This document shows, one piece after another, positions 1-8,787 of a stretch of 47,478 nucleotides of DNA. Position numbers and translations under genes: made by a program. How positions within the stretch are numbered: the first letter of the stretch is position 1; the number at the start of each line of letters is the position of its first letter. The stretch is from an uncultured Eubacterium sp. (GTDB taxonomy: Bacteria; Bacillota; Clostridia; Lachnospirales; Lachnospiraceae): contig CATLIX010000023.1 of NCBI GenBank assembly GCA_949959185.1, forward strand, positions 1 to 47,478, given 5' to 3'. The notes under the pieces were generated by a model. The model ran no database searches, was not told the origin of the DNA, and worked only from the letters and a program-made list of their open reading frames with translations.

Positions 1-300
1 TACAGTGATTGTTCCATTGTAAAATCTGTTTTCGCCAATCAGGTTCGCCTTCCCGGCCATATCCGTGTTTAACTTACAAACCCACCAAACCCCATACTTT
101 TGTCTGAACAAAACCACTTTAAGTTCATCTTTCCATGCTTTTCCTGTCTCCATATGACCAGTGTAACGTCTCCAAATTAACTCGACGCTGTATTTGTCTA
201 AATTTTCATCTGTTACGTTAGATTTTCCAGACGCAGACACCGCTACGCCGTCGAAAATCTGCCTTGCAGACTGAAAATTTATCTTGCATATATAGTCGTA
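1..300 (-). CDS. Partial gene, 5'-truncated and running off the window; unknown function
   Basis: Read on the minus strand, bases 300 down to 1 are open for 100 codons with convincing protein-like composition, including the stretches VELIWRRYTGHME and YGVWWVCKLNTDMAG. The frame is closed upstream by a TAA at 301-303. No ATG appears before codon 50, and no ribosome-binding site precedes the one early GTG (codon 21), so the 5' end appears lost. The protein continues beyond base 1. The mixed hydrophilic and tryptophan-rich sequence suggests a small soluble or secreted domain, but I do not recognise the family. The break coincides with the left edge of the structured non-coding stretch that follows, which suggests truncation by insertion or rearrangement. 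That cause is inference; the open frame is seen directly. Confidence 0.55.
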
Positions 301-302
301 TT

Positions 303-720
303 ATTTGGAAGACATTACACCAGAATATCAAAAGGTCTGGATTTCCTTTGCAGGCAATTTCCTGATCCTGCGCCACAATATTTATCAACGAAGCACCGCA
401 TCGCCTTAAAAGCCTGTATCACAATCCTGCAAAAATTTGCTCTGCAATGAAAGCAGACCTTTTGCTACCTTGATCGTAACAGTTCAGCCCGTGCCATTCG
501 CAAAATGCACCTTTGATGCTTCCACGCTGCGTTGAACTGCTTTTGCTCATAAGTGTGCGCTCCCTGCGGGTGTTCCGGTAACGACATCCGGCCATTTAAA
601 GTCACCTTCGGCGAGGGGCCGGATGCCCGGCAGCCACTACTTCTTTGACCGGACACTGTGCAGTGTGGTGCACGGTGTCGTGTGAACAGTAACGAACAAT
701 TGCCCTTAATCATATAAGTA
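303..720. other. Structured intergenic stretch, possible dispersed repeat
   Basis: No credible gene lies here. Two strong inverted repeats are visible. CATCCGGCC (585-593) pairs with GGCCGGATG (617-625). GACACTGTGCA (652-662) pairs with TGCACGGTGTC (669-679) around a six-base loop. The motif GTGAACAGTAAC at its right side (682-693) recurs after the ABC-F gene (3976-3987), and a similar reversed motif, GTAACAGTTCA, lies near 476. One 82-codon minus-strand frame is open but has low-complexity, charge-poor composition and no homology I recognise. A repeated, structured non-coding element is the best reading, at low confidence. Confidence 0.35.
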
Positions 721-733
721 GAGAAAATACCCC

Positions 734-763
734 TTGACAGAAAAACCCATAAATGTGTACAAT
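734..763 (+). promoter_or_regulatory. Sigma-A-type promoter of icd
   Basis: TTGACA at 734-739 and TACAAT at 758-763 are separated by 18 bases. The gene start with its AGGAGGA site follows about 70 bases downstream. The -35 hexamer is a perfect consensus match. Confidence 0.6.
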
Positions 764-833
764 TATCAAAGATTTCATTGTGATTGGAAGCAGCATTTCA
801 GGCTGCAGCAGGATAAAAACAGGAGGAACTGCT

Positions 834-2042
834 ATGGAAAAAATTAGAATGACAACACCCCTGGTAGAGATGGACGGAGACGAAATGACCCGTATTCTCT
901 GGAAAATGATTAAGGACGAACTGATTTGTCCCTTTGTGGAGTTAAAAACAGAATATTATGACCTTGGTCTGGAACACAGGAACGAGACAGACGACCAGGT
1001 GACCTTTGATTCTGCCAGTGCCACGAAAAAATACGGTGTGGCAGTAAAATGCGCCACGATTACGCCAAATGCAGCTCGCGTGACAGAGTATAATTTAAAA
1101 CAGATGTGGAAAAGTCCCAACGGAACCATCCGCGCCATTCTGGACGGAACGGTATTCCGGGCGCCCATTACGGTGAAGGGCATTGAACCCTGTGTCCGAA
1201 ACTGGAAAAAGCCCATTACCATTGCCCGTCACGCCTACGGAGATGTGTACAAGGCCAGCGAAATGAAGATTCCGGGAGCAGGAAAATGCGAGCTTGTATA
1301 TACCGGGGAAGATGGAACAGAGACCAGAGAATTAATCCATGAATTTACCGGAGCCGGTATTATACAGGGACAGCATAACCTGAACGAATCTATTGAGAGC
1401 TTTGCCAGAAGCTGCTTTAATTTTGCTCTGGATACGAAGCAGGATTTGTGGTTTGCCACAAAAGACACTATTTCCAAGAAATATGACCATACCTTTAAAG
1501 ATATTTTCCAGGATATCTATGACAAAGAATACGATGAGAAATTCAGGGCAGCAGGCATTGAGTATTTTTATACTCTGATAGACGATGCGGTGGCGCGGAT
1601 TATGAAGGCCGAAGGCGGCTTTATATGGGCGTGCAAGAATTATGACGGAGACGTCATGAGCGATATGGTAAGCTCTGCTTTCGGCTCTCTTGCCATGATG
1701 ACTTCCGTACTGGTATCCCCGGAAGGATATTATGAATATGAGGCAGCCCATGGAACGGTACAGCGTCATTATTACAAACATCTGAAAGGAGAGGAAACCT
1801 CCACCAACTCTGTGGCGACGATTTTTGCATGGACAGGGGCTCTCCGCAAGCGTGGAGAACTGGACAGCCTGCCGGAACTTTCCGCGTTTGCGGACAAGCT
1901 GGAACAGGCCTGCCTTTCTACCATTGAATCCGGAAAAATGACGAAAGATCTGGCCCTGATTACAACACTGGAGCATCCCACAGTATTAAACAGCGAGGGA
2001 TTTATCAAAGCAATCCGGGAGACGCTGGAGGGATTGCTGTAA
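834..2042 (+). CDS. icd: NADP-dependent isocitrate dehydrogenase, homodimeric eukaryotic-like type
   Basis: This 402-residue enzyme oxidatively decarboxylates isocitrate to 2-oxoglutarate in the cytoplasm, supplying carbon skeletons for glutamate. The start at 834 is chosen for the AGGAGGAACT site just upstream; an in-frame ATG at 753 has no such site. The sequence follows the subfamily that includes human IDH1/IDH2: an N-terminal [13 protein letters not shown] motif, the substrate loop [17 protein letters not shown], and the NADP motif HGTVQRHY with [14 protein letters not shown] behind it. The Arg-His pair of that motif is the one linked to NADP preference in the family. It is not the E. 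coli-type Icd. It has its own promoter and sits 13 bases before an ABC-F gene, so the two are probably co-transcribed. No citrate synthase or aconitase gene is adjacent. Confidence 0.95.
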   Translation: MEKIRMTTPLVEMDGDEMTRILWKMIKDELICPFVELKTEYYDLGLEHRNETDDQVTFDSASATKKYGVAVKCATITPNAARVTEYNLKQMWKSPNGTIRAILDGTVFRAPITVKGIEPCVRNWKKPITIARHAYGDVYKASEMKIPGAGKCELVYTGEDGTETRELIHEFTGAGIIQGQHNLNESIESFARSCFNFALDTKQDLWFATKDTISKKYDHTFKDIFQDIYDKEYDEKFRAAGIEYFYTLIDDAVARIMKAEGGFIWACKNYDGDVMSDMVSSAFGSLAMMTSVLVSPEGYYEYEAAHGTVQRHYYKHLKGEETSTNSVATIFAWTGALRKRGELDSLPELSAFADKLEQACLSTIESGKMTKDLALITTLEHPTVLNSEGFIKAIRETLEGLL

Positions 2043-2055
2043 AGGAGAGAGAACG

Positions 2056-3963
2056 ATGATTTTAGCCTGCCAGAATATCAGCAAAGCCTTTGGCACCGAT
2101 GAAATCATACAACATGCGTCCTTTCATATAGAGGAAAATGAGAAGGCGGCAATTGTAGGCATAAACGGAGCAGGAAAGACGACCCTGCTTCGTATCATTA
2201 TGGGAGAACTTGAGGCAGACCAGGGAGAAGTGGTACTTGCTAAAAACAGAACCATCGGCTATCTGCCCCAGAATCCGGACATTGCCGGGAATCGGACGAT
2301 TTATGAGGAGGTCCTTTCGGCCAGAGCAGAGCTTGTTGCCATGCAGCAGGAACTCATTGAGATGGAGCAGAACATGAGCCTCCTTCAGGGAAAAGAACTG
2401 GAAAAGCTGATGGACAGCTATAACCGCCGGAATCTGGAATTTGAGCAAAAAGGCGGCGCTTCCTGTAAGAGTGAGATTATCGGAGTGCTGAAAGGACTGG
2501 GATTTGCCGAAGAAGAATTCGGGAAACATATGCAGGCCCTGTCCGGAGGTCAGCGTACCAGAGTATGTCTGGGAAAACTGCTGGTGACAAAGCCGGATGT
2601 CATTCTTCTGGACGAGCCAACCAACCATCTGGATATCGGCTCCATCACCTGGCTGGAAACTTTTCTGCTGAATTATAAAGGAGCTGTGGTGATTGTGAGC
2701 CATGACCGCTATTTTCTGGACCGGGTGGTGCATAAGGTAATAGAACTGGACCGCAGCCAGGTATCGGTATTTTCCGGCAATTACAGCGATTATGCCGTGA
2801 AGAAAGCCCAGGTGCGGGAAGCACAGTTAAAGCAGTATTACAACCAGCAGCGGGAGATTAAACATCAGGAGGAAGTCATTGCGAAGCTGAAATCCTTTAA
2901 CCGGGAGAAATCCATCCGGCGTGCGGAGAGCCGGGAAAAAATGCTGGGTAAAATCGAACGTCTGGAAAAGCCTGTGGAAGAGAACACCGACATCCACCTG
3001 AATCTGGAGCCCAGAATTGTCAGTGGAAACGACGTGCTTTCCGTGGAACATCTGGCCAAATCCTATCCGGGACAGAGGCTTTTTGAAGAATTGTTTTTTG
3101 AGCTGAAACGGGGCGAACGGGTGGCGTTGATTGGCGACAACGGAACAGGAAAGACCACTATCTTAAAAATCATCAACGATATGGTGGAAGCGGACCAGGG
3201 AACAATCAGGCTGGGAACCAATGTGCATATCGGATATTATGACCAGGAGCACCAGGTACTTCATCCGGAGAAAACACTGGTGGAAGAAATTTCAGACGCT
3301 TATCCGGATTTGACCAACACGGAAATCCGGAATGTACTGGCTGCTTTTCTTTTCACAGGGGACGAGGTCTTTAAACGGATTTCAGAGCTGAGCGGCGGAG
3401 AACGGGGGCGTGTATCCCTGGCGAAGCTGATGCTCTCGGAAGCCAATTTTCTGATTCTGGACGAGCCCACCAACCATCTGGATATCACTTCAAAAGAAAT
3501 TCTGGAGCAGGCGTTAAACCGATATACCGGAACTGTACTTTTTGTGTCCCATGACCGATATTTTATTAATAAAACTGCAACCAGGATTCTGGATTTAACG
3601 GGAGCAACCCTGGTAAATTATATCGGTAATTATGATTATTATCTGGAAAAATGCAGGGAACTGACGCAGATATATGCACCGGGAAAGGAAACGGAGCAGA
3701 AAGCAGCCTCTGTAAGCAGCAGCAAGGCAGACTGGAAACAGAAGAAAGAAGAACAGGCCAGACAACGGAAGCTGGAGAATGACAGAAAGCGCACGGAAGA
3801 ACAAATTGAAGAGACGGAGCAGCGGATTCAGGAACTGGAGGAAGCATTTTCAGATAATGAAATTGCCACTAATTCAGCCAGACTCCAGGAACTCCACCAG
3901 GAATATCAGGAGGAGCAAAAAAGACTGGAACAGTTATATGAACAATGGGAAGCTCTGATGTAG
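2056..3963 (+). CDS. ABC-F family ATPase (YdiF/Uup-like)
   Basis: This 635-residue cytoplasmic protein has two ATP-binding cassettes and no membrane segment, the hallmark of the ABC-F family that acts on ribosomes. The first cassette has Walker A GINGAGKTT (about 35-43), signature LSGGQ (162-166) and Walker B LLDEPTNHLD (184-193). The charged linker, rich in Lys and Arg, spans roughly 240-320. The second Walker A, GDNGTGKTT, is near residue 360, followed by LSGGERGRVSL and LILDEPTNHLD. A long Glu/Gln-rich coiled-coil tail (about 540-635) resembles the C-terminal domain of YdiF and Uup. Members relieve stalled ribosomes or give antibiotic resistance; nothing here decides between these. An AAGGAGAG site precedes the ATG, 13 bases after icd. 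Confidence 0.9.
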   Translation: MILACQNISKAFGTDEIIQHASFHIEENEKAAIVGINGAGKTTLLRIIMGELEADQGEVVLAKNRTIGYLPQNPDIAGNRTIYEEVLSARAELVAMQQELIEMEQNMSLLQGKELEKLMDSYNRRNLEFEQKGGASCKSEIIGVLKGLGFAEEEFGKHMQALSGGQRTRVCLGKLLVTKPDVILLDEPTNHLDIGSITWLETFLLNYKGAVVIVSHDRYFLDRVVHKVIELDRSQVSVFSGNYSDYAVKKAQVREAQLKQYYNQQREIKHQEEVIAKLKSFNREKSIRRAESREKMLGKIERLEKPVEENTDIHLNLEPRIVSGNDVLSVEHLAKSYPGQRLFEELFFELKRGERVALIGDNGTGKTTILKIINDMVEADQGTIRLGTNVHIGYYDQEHQVLHPEKTLVEEISDAYPDLTNTEIRNVLAAFLFTGDEVFKRISELSGGERGRVSLAKLMLSEANFLILDEPTNHLDITSKEILEQALNRYTGTVLFVSHDRYFINKTATRILDLTGATLVNYIGNYDYYLEKCRELTQIYAPGKETEQKAASVSSSKADWKQKKEEQARQRKLENDRKRTEEQIEETEQRIQELEEAFSDNEIATNSARLQELHQEYQEEQKRLEQLYEQWEALM

Positions 3964-3975
3964 CACAGGGGTGCT

Positions 3976-3987
3976 GTGAACAGTAAC
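3976..3987 (+). repeat. Second copy of a 12-base motif
   Basis: GTGAACAGTAAC here is identical to bases 682-693 upstream of icd. The flanks differ, so it may be the edge of a dispersed element or chance. Confidence 0.3.
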
Positions 3988-4004
3988 ATGAATTCAGTAA
4001 CAGG

Positions 4005-4025
4005 TTGCGTTAAAATTTTCACACA
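4005..4025 (+). promoter_or_regulatory. Candidate Rex operator upstream of rex
   Basis: An imperfect palindrome centred on AAAATTTT (TGCGTTAAAATTTTCACACA, 4006-4025) abuts the -35 box of the rex promoter. The right half TTCACA matches the known Rex operator half-site; the left half is weaker. Autoregulation is typical for Rex, so this site is plausible but inferred. Confidence 0.45.
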
Positions 4026-4054
4026 TTGACATCTGTTATCCCATTTATTATAAT
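4026..4054 (+). promoter_or_regulatory. Consensus promoter of rex
   Basis: A perfect TTGACA (4026-4031), a 17-base spacer and a perfect TATAAT (4049-4054). The rex start codon follows 42 bases after the -10 box. Confidence 0.8.
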
Positions 4055-4096
4055 AAAACAGGAGAGAAAGCCGGGCGCAGAGCAGGAGGAAAATGA

Positions 4097-4741
4097 ATGG
4101 AAAAAGAAATATCACAGGCGGTTGTCCGCAGAATGCCGAGATATTACAGGTATCTGGGAGAACTTCTGGACGATGGGGTGGAACGGATTTCCTCCAATGA
4201 ACTTAGTACGAGAATGCGCGTCACTGCGTCTCAGATTCGGCAGGATCTGAATAATTTCGGCGGTTTTGGCCAGCAGGGATACGGATATAATGTAAAATAT
4301 CTTTATGATGAAATCGGCAAAATCCTGGGAATCAACCACCAGCATAATATCATCGTAGTGGGAGCCGGGAACCTGGGTCAGGCCCTTGCCAATTATATCA
4401 AATTTGAAAAAAGAGGATTTGTAATTATCGGCCTGTTTGATGTGAATCCGGCTTTGAAAGGCATTTCCGTCCGGGGGATTAAGGTTCGGATGATGGAAGA
4501 ACTGGAGGAATTTCTCAGAGGGAATCAGGTGGATATCGCAGCCCTTACCCTGCCCAAGGAAAAAGCCGATCAGGTGGCCAATATGCTGGTGAGTCTCGGA
4601 ATTAACGCCATCTGGAATTTCGCGCATCTGGATCTGGAGCTGCCGGAACATGTGGTGGTGGAAAATGTACATCTCTCTGACAGCCTGATGCAGTTATCTT
4701 ATAACATTGCCAATCAGCGAAAACCAAAAGATAAGAAGTGA
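4097..4741 (+). CDS. rex: Redox-sensing transcriptional repressor Rex
   Basis: This 214-residue cytoplasmic repressor senses the NADH/NAD+ ratio and controls fermentation and electron-transfer genes. The N-terminal winged helix (about 1-80) contains SSNELSTRMRVTASQIRQDL and the typical glycine-rich NNFGGFGQQGYGYNV segment. The Rossmann domain follows, with GAGNLGQALANY near residues 88-100 binding the dinucleotide. Length is normal for the family. The start has an AGGAGG site seven bases away. It has a consensus promoter with a candidate operator directly upstream. A short coiled-coil protein gene begins four bases after its stop codon. Confidence 0.95.
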   Translation: MEKEISQAVVRRMPRYYRYLGELLDDGVERISSNELSTRMRVTASQIRQDLNNFGGFGQQGYGYNVKYLYDEIGKILGINHQHNIIVVGAGNLGQALANYIKFEKRGFVIIGLFDVNPALKGISVRGIKVRMMEELEEFLRGNQVDIAALTLPKEKADQVANMLVSLGINAIWNFAHLDLELPEHVVVENVHLSDSLMQLSYNIANQRKPKDKK

Positions 4742-4745
4742 TAAA

Positions 4746-5372
4746 ATGGGGAAAAGAAAAAACACAGGCCATGGATTTGACAGAATTGTACAGGAGAAGA
4801 ATCTTCCTCCGCTGGTACTGGACCAGAAATGGCATCATCTGTTTTCAGAAGACGGAAAACCTGCCAGAATTGCCAGGCTGGAGCAAAAGGTCAGCGGCCA
4901 TCTGTCAAGACAGGGACATTTGAATCAGGAAAAAAAGGATTTAAAATCATTAAAAACCAAACTGATGAAAAATATTGTGGCAAATATGGATGAAATCGGG
5001 GAAGAGGGGCAGGAAACCCCAAAGCTGCAGGAGGACAGAAGGCTGATCACTGAAATTAACCAGCGTATGGAGGCCTGCCGGCAGGAACTGGAAGATTTGC
5101 AGGAACTGATGAGAATGGATAACGAGCAGCTTATGATTGAAACCATGGAATACTGTTACGGTATTATGAACAGCAACGAGACGGAGCGGGAAGAACTGGC
5201 TGACTGGATTGGCAGAACCCGCGTGGAACTGAAGAAAAAAATCATACGCAAGGACATCATAGAAGATAAAAACCGGGAAATCTATACGTATCTTCATGAT
5301 GTATTCGGAGCCCAGGTAATCGGGGCCTTTGATTTGAAGTATGGAGACGAATATAAAAAAGCAAAGAAATAA
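4746..5372 (+). CDS. Conserved-looking coiled-coil protein, unknown function
   Basis: This 208-residue, highly charged protein begins five bases after the end of rex (start MGKRKNTGHG), so it is probably co-transcribed and translationally coupled. There is no signal peptide, membrane segment or cysteine motif. The middle (about 40-130) is rich in Leu, Glu, Lys and Gln in heptad-like spacing, suggesting a long helical coiled coil. The C-terminal third (about 140-208) looks like a small globular helical domain. I do not recognise the family. The tight link to Rex might suggest a shared regulatory context, but that is only positional. It ends at a clear intrinsic terminator. Confidence 0.75.
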   Translation: MGKRKNTGHGFDRIVQEKNLPPLVLDQKWHHLFSEDGKPARIARLEQKVSGHLSRQGHLNQEKKDLKSLKTKLMKNIVANMDEIGEEGQETPKLQEDRRLITEINQRMEACRQELEDLQELMRMDNEQLMIETMEYCYGIMNSNETEREELADWIGRTRVELKKKIIRKDIIEDKNREIYTYLHDVFGAQVIGAFDLKYGDEYKKAKK

Positions 5373-5410
5373 AAGACAGTCCTGACAGAACCGGCCAGGG
5401 GTGTCTTTTT
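5371..5410 (+). terminator. Intrinsic terminator after the rex operon
   Basis: AAAAGACA (5371-5378) pairs with TGTCTTTT (5402-5409), with an inner CCTG/CAGG pairing and a terminal T run. It overlaps the stop codon of the coiled-coil gene. Confidence 0.75.
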
Positions 5411-5527
5411 ATGCACAGGCCCATGCAGAGGAAATATATGACGTCGCAGCAGCGCACAGGCTGCAGGACGGGCAGGAGGAATTTTTCTGTCCGGCGCACG
5501 CAGTTCTGTATTTACAGGAGGAAAGGT

Positions 5528-7066
5528 ATGAAAATTCTGGTTGACGGCAGACAGATGAAACAGTGTGATAAAAATACCATAGAACATTTCAGAATTCCGT
5601 CTCTGGTTCTGATGGAGCGGGCGGCACTGGGAACAGTGGAAGAGATTATATCCTGTTTTCCCGGAAAAGAGCAGGTTTCGGCTCTGGTGGTCTGCGGATA
5701 TGGCAATAATGGCGGAGACGGACTGGCCATTGGACGTATGCTTTTGCAGAAAGGATATGACGTTACGGTAGTAATGCCGGAAGAAGGGCACCCGTCAGAG
5801 GAGACCGCAGTTCAGATGGAAATTCTTTGTGCGTATGGAATTGCGGTGGAACATAAACTGCCGGAACGGGAGTTTGACGTGGTTGTGGACGCATTGTTCG
5901 GCATTGGGCTCAGCAGGAATCCCGAAGGGATTTACAGAGAATACCTGACGGCAATGAACGGATTACAGGGACTGAAAATTGCTGTGGATATTCCCTCAGG
6001 CGTTCATGCAGATACCGGAACAGTGATGGGAACTGCTTTCCGGGCAGATAAAACCGTTACCTTTGCCTTTGCCAAACCGGGGCTGTTGCTGTATCCGGGC
6101 GCTGGCTGTGCAGGGACAGTTCTGGTGAAAGACATCGGTATCGGAAAGGAGAGCTTTCTGGAAGAGAAACCCTCTTTGTACTGTATGGAAGAAAAGGATT
6201 TGGCCAGGCTTCCCAGGCGCAGGCCCGATTCCAATAAGGGAAGTTATGGAAAAGTGCTGACAGTGGCAGGATGTAAAAATATGGCCGGAGCAGCTTTTTT
6301 CAGTGCAAAAGCCGCTTATGTGACAGGAGCGGGCCTTGTGCGGATGTTTACGGAGGAATCCAACCGGATTATTTTGCAGCAGCTTCTGCCGGAAGCTATT
6401 CTGACCACTTATGAAGGCACAAAATTTCTGGCAGAGCTCCTGCCGGAAGTATTGCACTGGCCTTCCGTTATCGTGGCAGGGCCAGGTCTCGGTACCGGAA
6501 AAACGGCCCGGAAACTGGTGAAACTGGTCTTAAAATATGCGGAAGTGCCGGTCATTCTGGATGCCGACGGACTGAATCTGACAGCAGAGCATCCGGAATG
6601 GCTGAAACTGGCGAAAGCTCCGGTTATAGTAACGCCTCATCCGGGAGAGATGGCGAGGCTCACGGGAAAGAGCATTTCTGATATTCAGAAACAGTTATTA
6701 CAGACTGCGCGGGATTTTGCAGGAGAATATCATGTCATATGTGTGCTGAAAGACGCCAGAACCATAACGGCTCTTTCCGACGGAACGACCTGGATTAATA
6801 CCAGCGGAAATAACGGTATGGCCACAGCAGGTTCCGGTGATGTGCTTACCGGTATACTGGCAGGGCTGATAGCCCAGGGAATGACGGCGCAGAAAGCGGC
6901 AGCCCTGGGAGTGTATCTTCACGGAGCGGGGGCAGACCGGCAGGTAGCTGAAACCGGAGTCCGGGCTATGATGGCACAGGATATTATTGAGGGAACTGCC
7001 GCTGTGCTCCGGGAATATGATGCCAGGCCGGCAGGCGGAACGAGTTCCGGTATTCAGACAGAATGA
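5528..7066 (+). CDS. nnr: Bifunctional NAD(P)HX epimerase/dehydratase
   Basis: This 512-residue repair enzyme fuses NnrE and NnrD. The N-terminal YjeF domain (about 1-215) epimerises R-NAD(P)HX; it has GYGNNGGDGLAIGR (about 57-70) and DALFGIGL. The C-terminal ribokinase-like domain (about 225-505) dehydrates S-NAD(P)HX using ADP or ATP, with GNNGMATAGSGDVLTGILAG near the end and the VTPHPGEMARL motif. The start at 5528 follows AGGAGGAAAGGT; upstream in-frame ATGs lack such a site. Its stop codon is 14 bases before the alr start, so nnr and alr form an operon. The order nnr-alr-mazF is the common one in Firmicutes. Confidence 0.93.
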   Translation: MKILVDGRQMKQCDKNTIEHFRIPSLVLMERAALGTVEEIISCFPGKEQVSALVVCGYGNNGGDGLAIGRMLLQKGYDVTVVMPEEGHPSEETAVQMEILCAYGIAVEHKLPEREFDVVVDALFGIGLSRNPEGIYREYLTAMNGLQGLKIAVDIPSGVHADTGTVMGTAFRADKTVTFAFAKPGLLLYPGAGCAGTVLVKDIGIGKESFLEEKPSLYCMEEKDLARLPRRRPDSNKGSYGKVLTVAGCKNMAGAAFFSAKAAYVTGAGLVRMFTEESNRIILQQLLPEAILTTYEGTKFLAELLPEVLHWPSVIVAGPGLGTGKTARKLVKLVLKYAEVPVILDADGLNLTAEHPEWLKLAKAPVIVTPHPGEMARLTGKSISDIQKQLLQTARDFAGEYHVICVLKDARTITALSDGTTWINTSGNNGMATAGSGDVLTGILAGLIAQGMTAQKAAALGVYLHGAGADRQVAETGVRAMMAQDIIEGTAAVLREYDARPAGGTSSGIQTE

Positions 7067-7080
7067 AAGAAGGTAAAAAC

Positions 7081-8250
7081 ATGAAATCATACAGCAGAGT
7101 TTATGCGGAAGTCAGCCTGGACGCAATCCTTCACAATGTGGCAGGTATGCAGAAGCTCATCGGGCCGGATACCAGGATTATGGCAGTCATTAAAACAGAC
7201 GGATACGGTCATGGAGCTGTCCCCATCGGAAAAGAGCTGGAGGAACTGGAAGTTATCTGGGGGTATGCCGTTGCCACGGTGGAAGAAGGGGAAATTCTGC
7301 GCAGACATAGTCTGAAAAAGCCCATACTGGTACTGGGAGCAGTGTTCCCGGAACAGTACGAGGCCCTTGGGGATTTGGATATCCGCCCTACGGTTTATTC
7401 CCTGAAACAGGCCCTGGAACTTTCAGCCTTTGCAGAAAAAGCCGGAAAAGATATTACCTTTCATATAAAAATAGACACGGGGCTGAGCCGGCTTGGATTC
7501 CAGGTTACACAGGAAGCGGCAGAGGAGATAGCACAGATTTCAGATATGCCGCATATGATAGCAGAAGGGGTATTTACACATTTTGCCAAATCAGATTCCA
7601 GAGACAAGACCATGGCGCAGGAACAGATAGAGCAGTTTCAGAAAATGACGGAAATGCTGGCGGAACGGGGCGTATCGGTTCCCATTCACCATTGCGCCAA
7701 CAGCGCGGCCATTATTGATTTGCCCCAGGCCAATATGAATCTGGTTCGGGCCGGAATCAGCCTCTATGGCATGTGGCCCTCCGATGAGGTGGAGAAAAAA
7801 CGACTGGATTTGCAGCCGGTTCTTTCCTTAAAGAGCAGGATTGTGTTCCTGAAAGAACTGGAAAAGGGAAGAACCATCAGTTACGGGGCAACCTATGAGA
7901 CGGTCGGCAGCCGGAAAATTGCCACCATTCCGGTGGGGTATGGGGACGGGTATCCCAGAAGCCTGTCCAACCGGGGGTATGTGCTGATTCGCGGCAGAAA
8001 AGCTCCCATCTGCGGACGTATCTGTATGGACCAGTTTATGGTAGATGTAACCCATATTCCGGGCGTACAGGAGGGAGACGTGGTAACCCTGGTGGGTTCA
8101 GACGGGGGAGCCTGCATTACCATGGAAGAAATCGGAGACTTATCCGGCCGGTTCAACTATGAATTTGTCTGCGATCTGGGCAGGCGTATTCCCAGGGTTT
8201 ACCGGAAGGAAGAGAAGATTACCGAAACCAGAGACTGTTTTGGAGAATAG
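7081..8250 (+). CDS. alr: Alanine racemase
   Basis: This 389-residue PLP enzyme makes D-alanine for peptidoglycan. The N-terminal TIM barrel carries the PLP lysine in AVIKTDGYGHG (K38; the family usually has AVVKADAYGHG). The C-terminal beta domain has the second catalytic tyrosine in ISYGATYE (about residue 268) and GRICMDQFMVDV. The start at 7081 is preferred over an ATG at 7063 because GAAAGAAGG lies at the right distance. It overlaps no neighbour and is likely co-transcribed with nnr. A mazF-type gene follows after 116 bases. Confidence 0.95.
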   Translation: MKSYSRVYAEVSLDAILHNVAGMQKLIGPDTRIMAVIKTDGYGHGAVPIGKELEELEVIWGYAVATVEEGEILRRHSLKKPILVLGAVFPEQYEALGDLDIRPTVYSLKQALELSAFAEKAGKDITFHIKIDTGLSRLGFQVTQEAAEEIAQISDMPHMIAEGVFTHFAKSDSRDKTMAQEQIEQFQKMTEMLAERGVSVPIHHCANSAAIIDLPQANMNLVRAGISLYGMWPSDEVEKKRLDLQPVLSLKSRIVFLKELEKGRTISYGATYETVGSRKIATIPVGYGDGYPRSLSNRGYVLIRGRKAPICGRICMDQFMVDVTHIPGVQEGDVVTLVGSDGGACITMEEIGDLSGRFNYEFVCDLGRRIPRVYRKEEKITETRDCFGE

Positions 8251-8310
8251 AATACTTTTGGAATAAACTGTATACACACGAAAAAATTGGGAACAATAGG
8301 AAATGAAATC

Positions 8311-8331
8311 ACAGCCGGAACTTCCGGCTGT
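8311..8331. promoter_or_regulatory. Perfect palindrome between alr and the mazF-like gene
   Basis: ACAGCCGGAA and TTCCGGCTGT flank a single C. There is no T run after it, so it is a weak terminator candidate. It could be a protein-binding site or a processing hairpin in the leader of the toxin-family gene. Confidence 0.5.
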
Positions 8332-8366
8332 GGAAATAACCTATAAAGTTTTGGAGTGTGAGAAAA

Positions 8367-8714
8367 GTGATTATTCATAGAGGAGATATTTATTATGCGG
8401 ATCTGCGTCCGGTGGTAGGATCTGAACAGGGAGGAATCCGGCCGGTTCTGATTATACAGAATGATGTGGGGAACCGGCACAGCCCTACGGTAATCTGTGC
8501 GGCCATTACATCTAAGATGAACAAGGCAAAACTTCCCACCCATGTGGAACTGGAAGCAACGAAATATGATCTGATGAAAGATTCTGTGGTGTTGCTGGAA
8601 CAGCTCCGCACTATTGACAAACAACGTCTGAAGGACAGAGTCTGCCGGCTGGACAGTGATATTTTGAAAAAAGTAGACAGAGCACTTGAAATCAGTTTGG
8701 AATTGTATACATAA
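8367..8714 (+). CDS. mazF: MazF/EndoA (PemK-like) endoribonuclease
   Basis: This 115-residue protein belongs to the MazF toxin family that cleaves mRNA at short sequences. The family signature is clear: [20 protein letters not shown] at the N-terminus, [12 protein letters not shown], and [11 protein letters not shown]. Its closest relatives in pattern are B. subtilis EndoA proteins, which cut at UACAU. The GTG at 8367 is preferred over one at 8358 because GGAG lies ten bases before it. The usual partner antitoxin gene (mazE/endoAI) should lie between alr and this gene, but those 116 bases hold no frame of suitable length. The gene's own 3' end contains a TACAT. Self-regulation or a distant antitoxin is possible. 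Confidence 0.92.
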   Translation: MIIHRGDIYYADLRPVVGSEQGGIRPVLIIQNDVGNRHSPTVICAAITSKMNKAKLPTHVELEATKYDLMKDSVVLLEQLRTIDKQRLKDRVCRLDSDILKKVDRALEISLELYT

Positions 8715-8717
8715 ATC

Positions 8718-8746
8718 TTGACTAATATACCCTGAAATGGTATATT
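8718..8746 (+). promoter_or_regulatory. Promoter with overlapping inverted repeat, upstream of the CBS protein gene
   Basis: TTGACT (8718-8723), a 17-base spacer and TATATT (8741-8746). AATATACC (8724-8731) and GGTATATT (8739-8746) form an inverted repeat covering the spacer and the -10 box, as an operator would. The repressor is unknown. Confidence 0.55.
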
Positions 8747-8787
8747 TCAAGTGTTTGAGAATACAAATGCAAAAGGAGTAGAAGGGA

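Noticed and set aside
465-713. Open 82-codon minus-strand frame upstream of icd
   Set aside because: It overlaps strong inverted repeats, has no good ribosome-binding site and an unprotein-like composition. It is better explained as a structured non-coding element.
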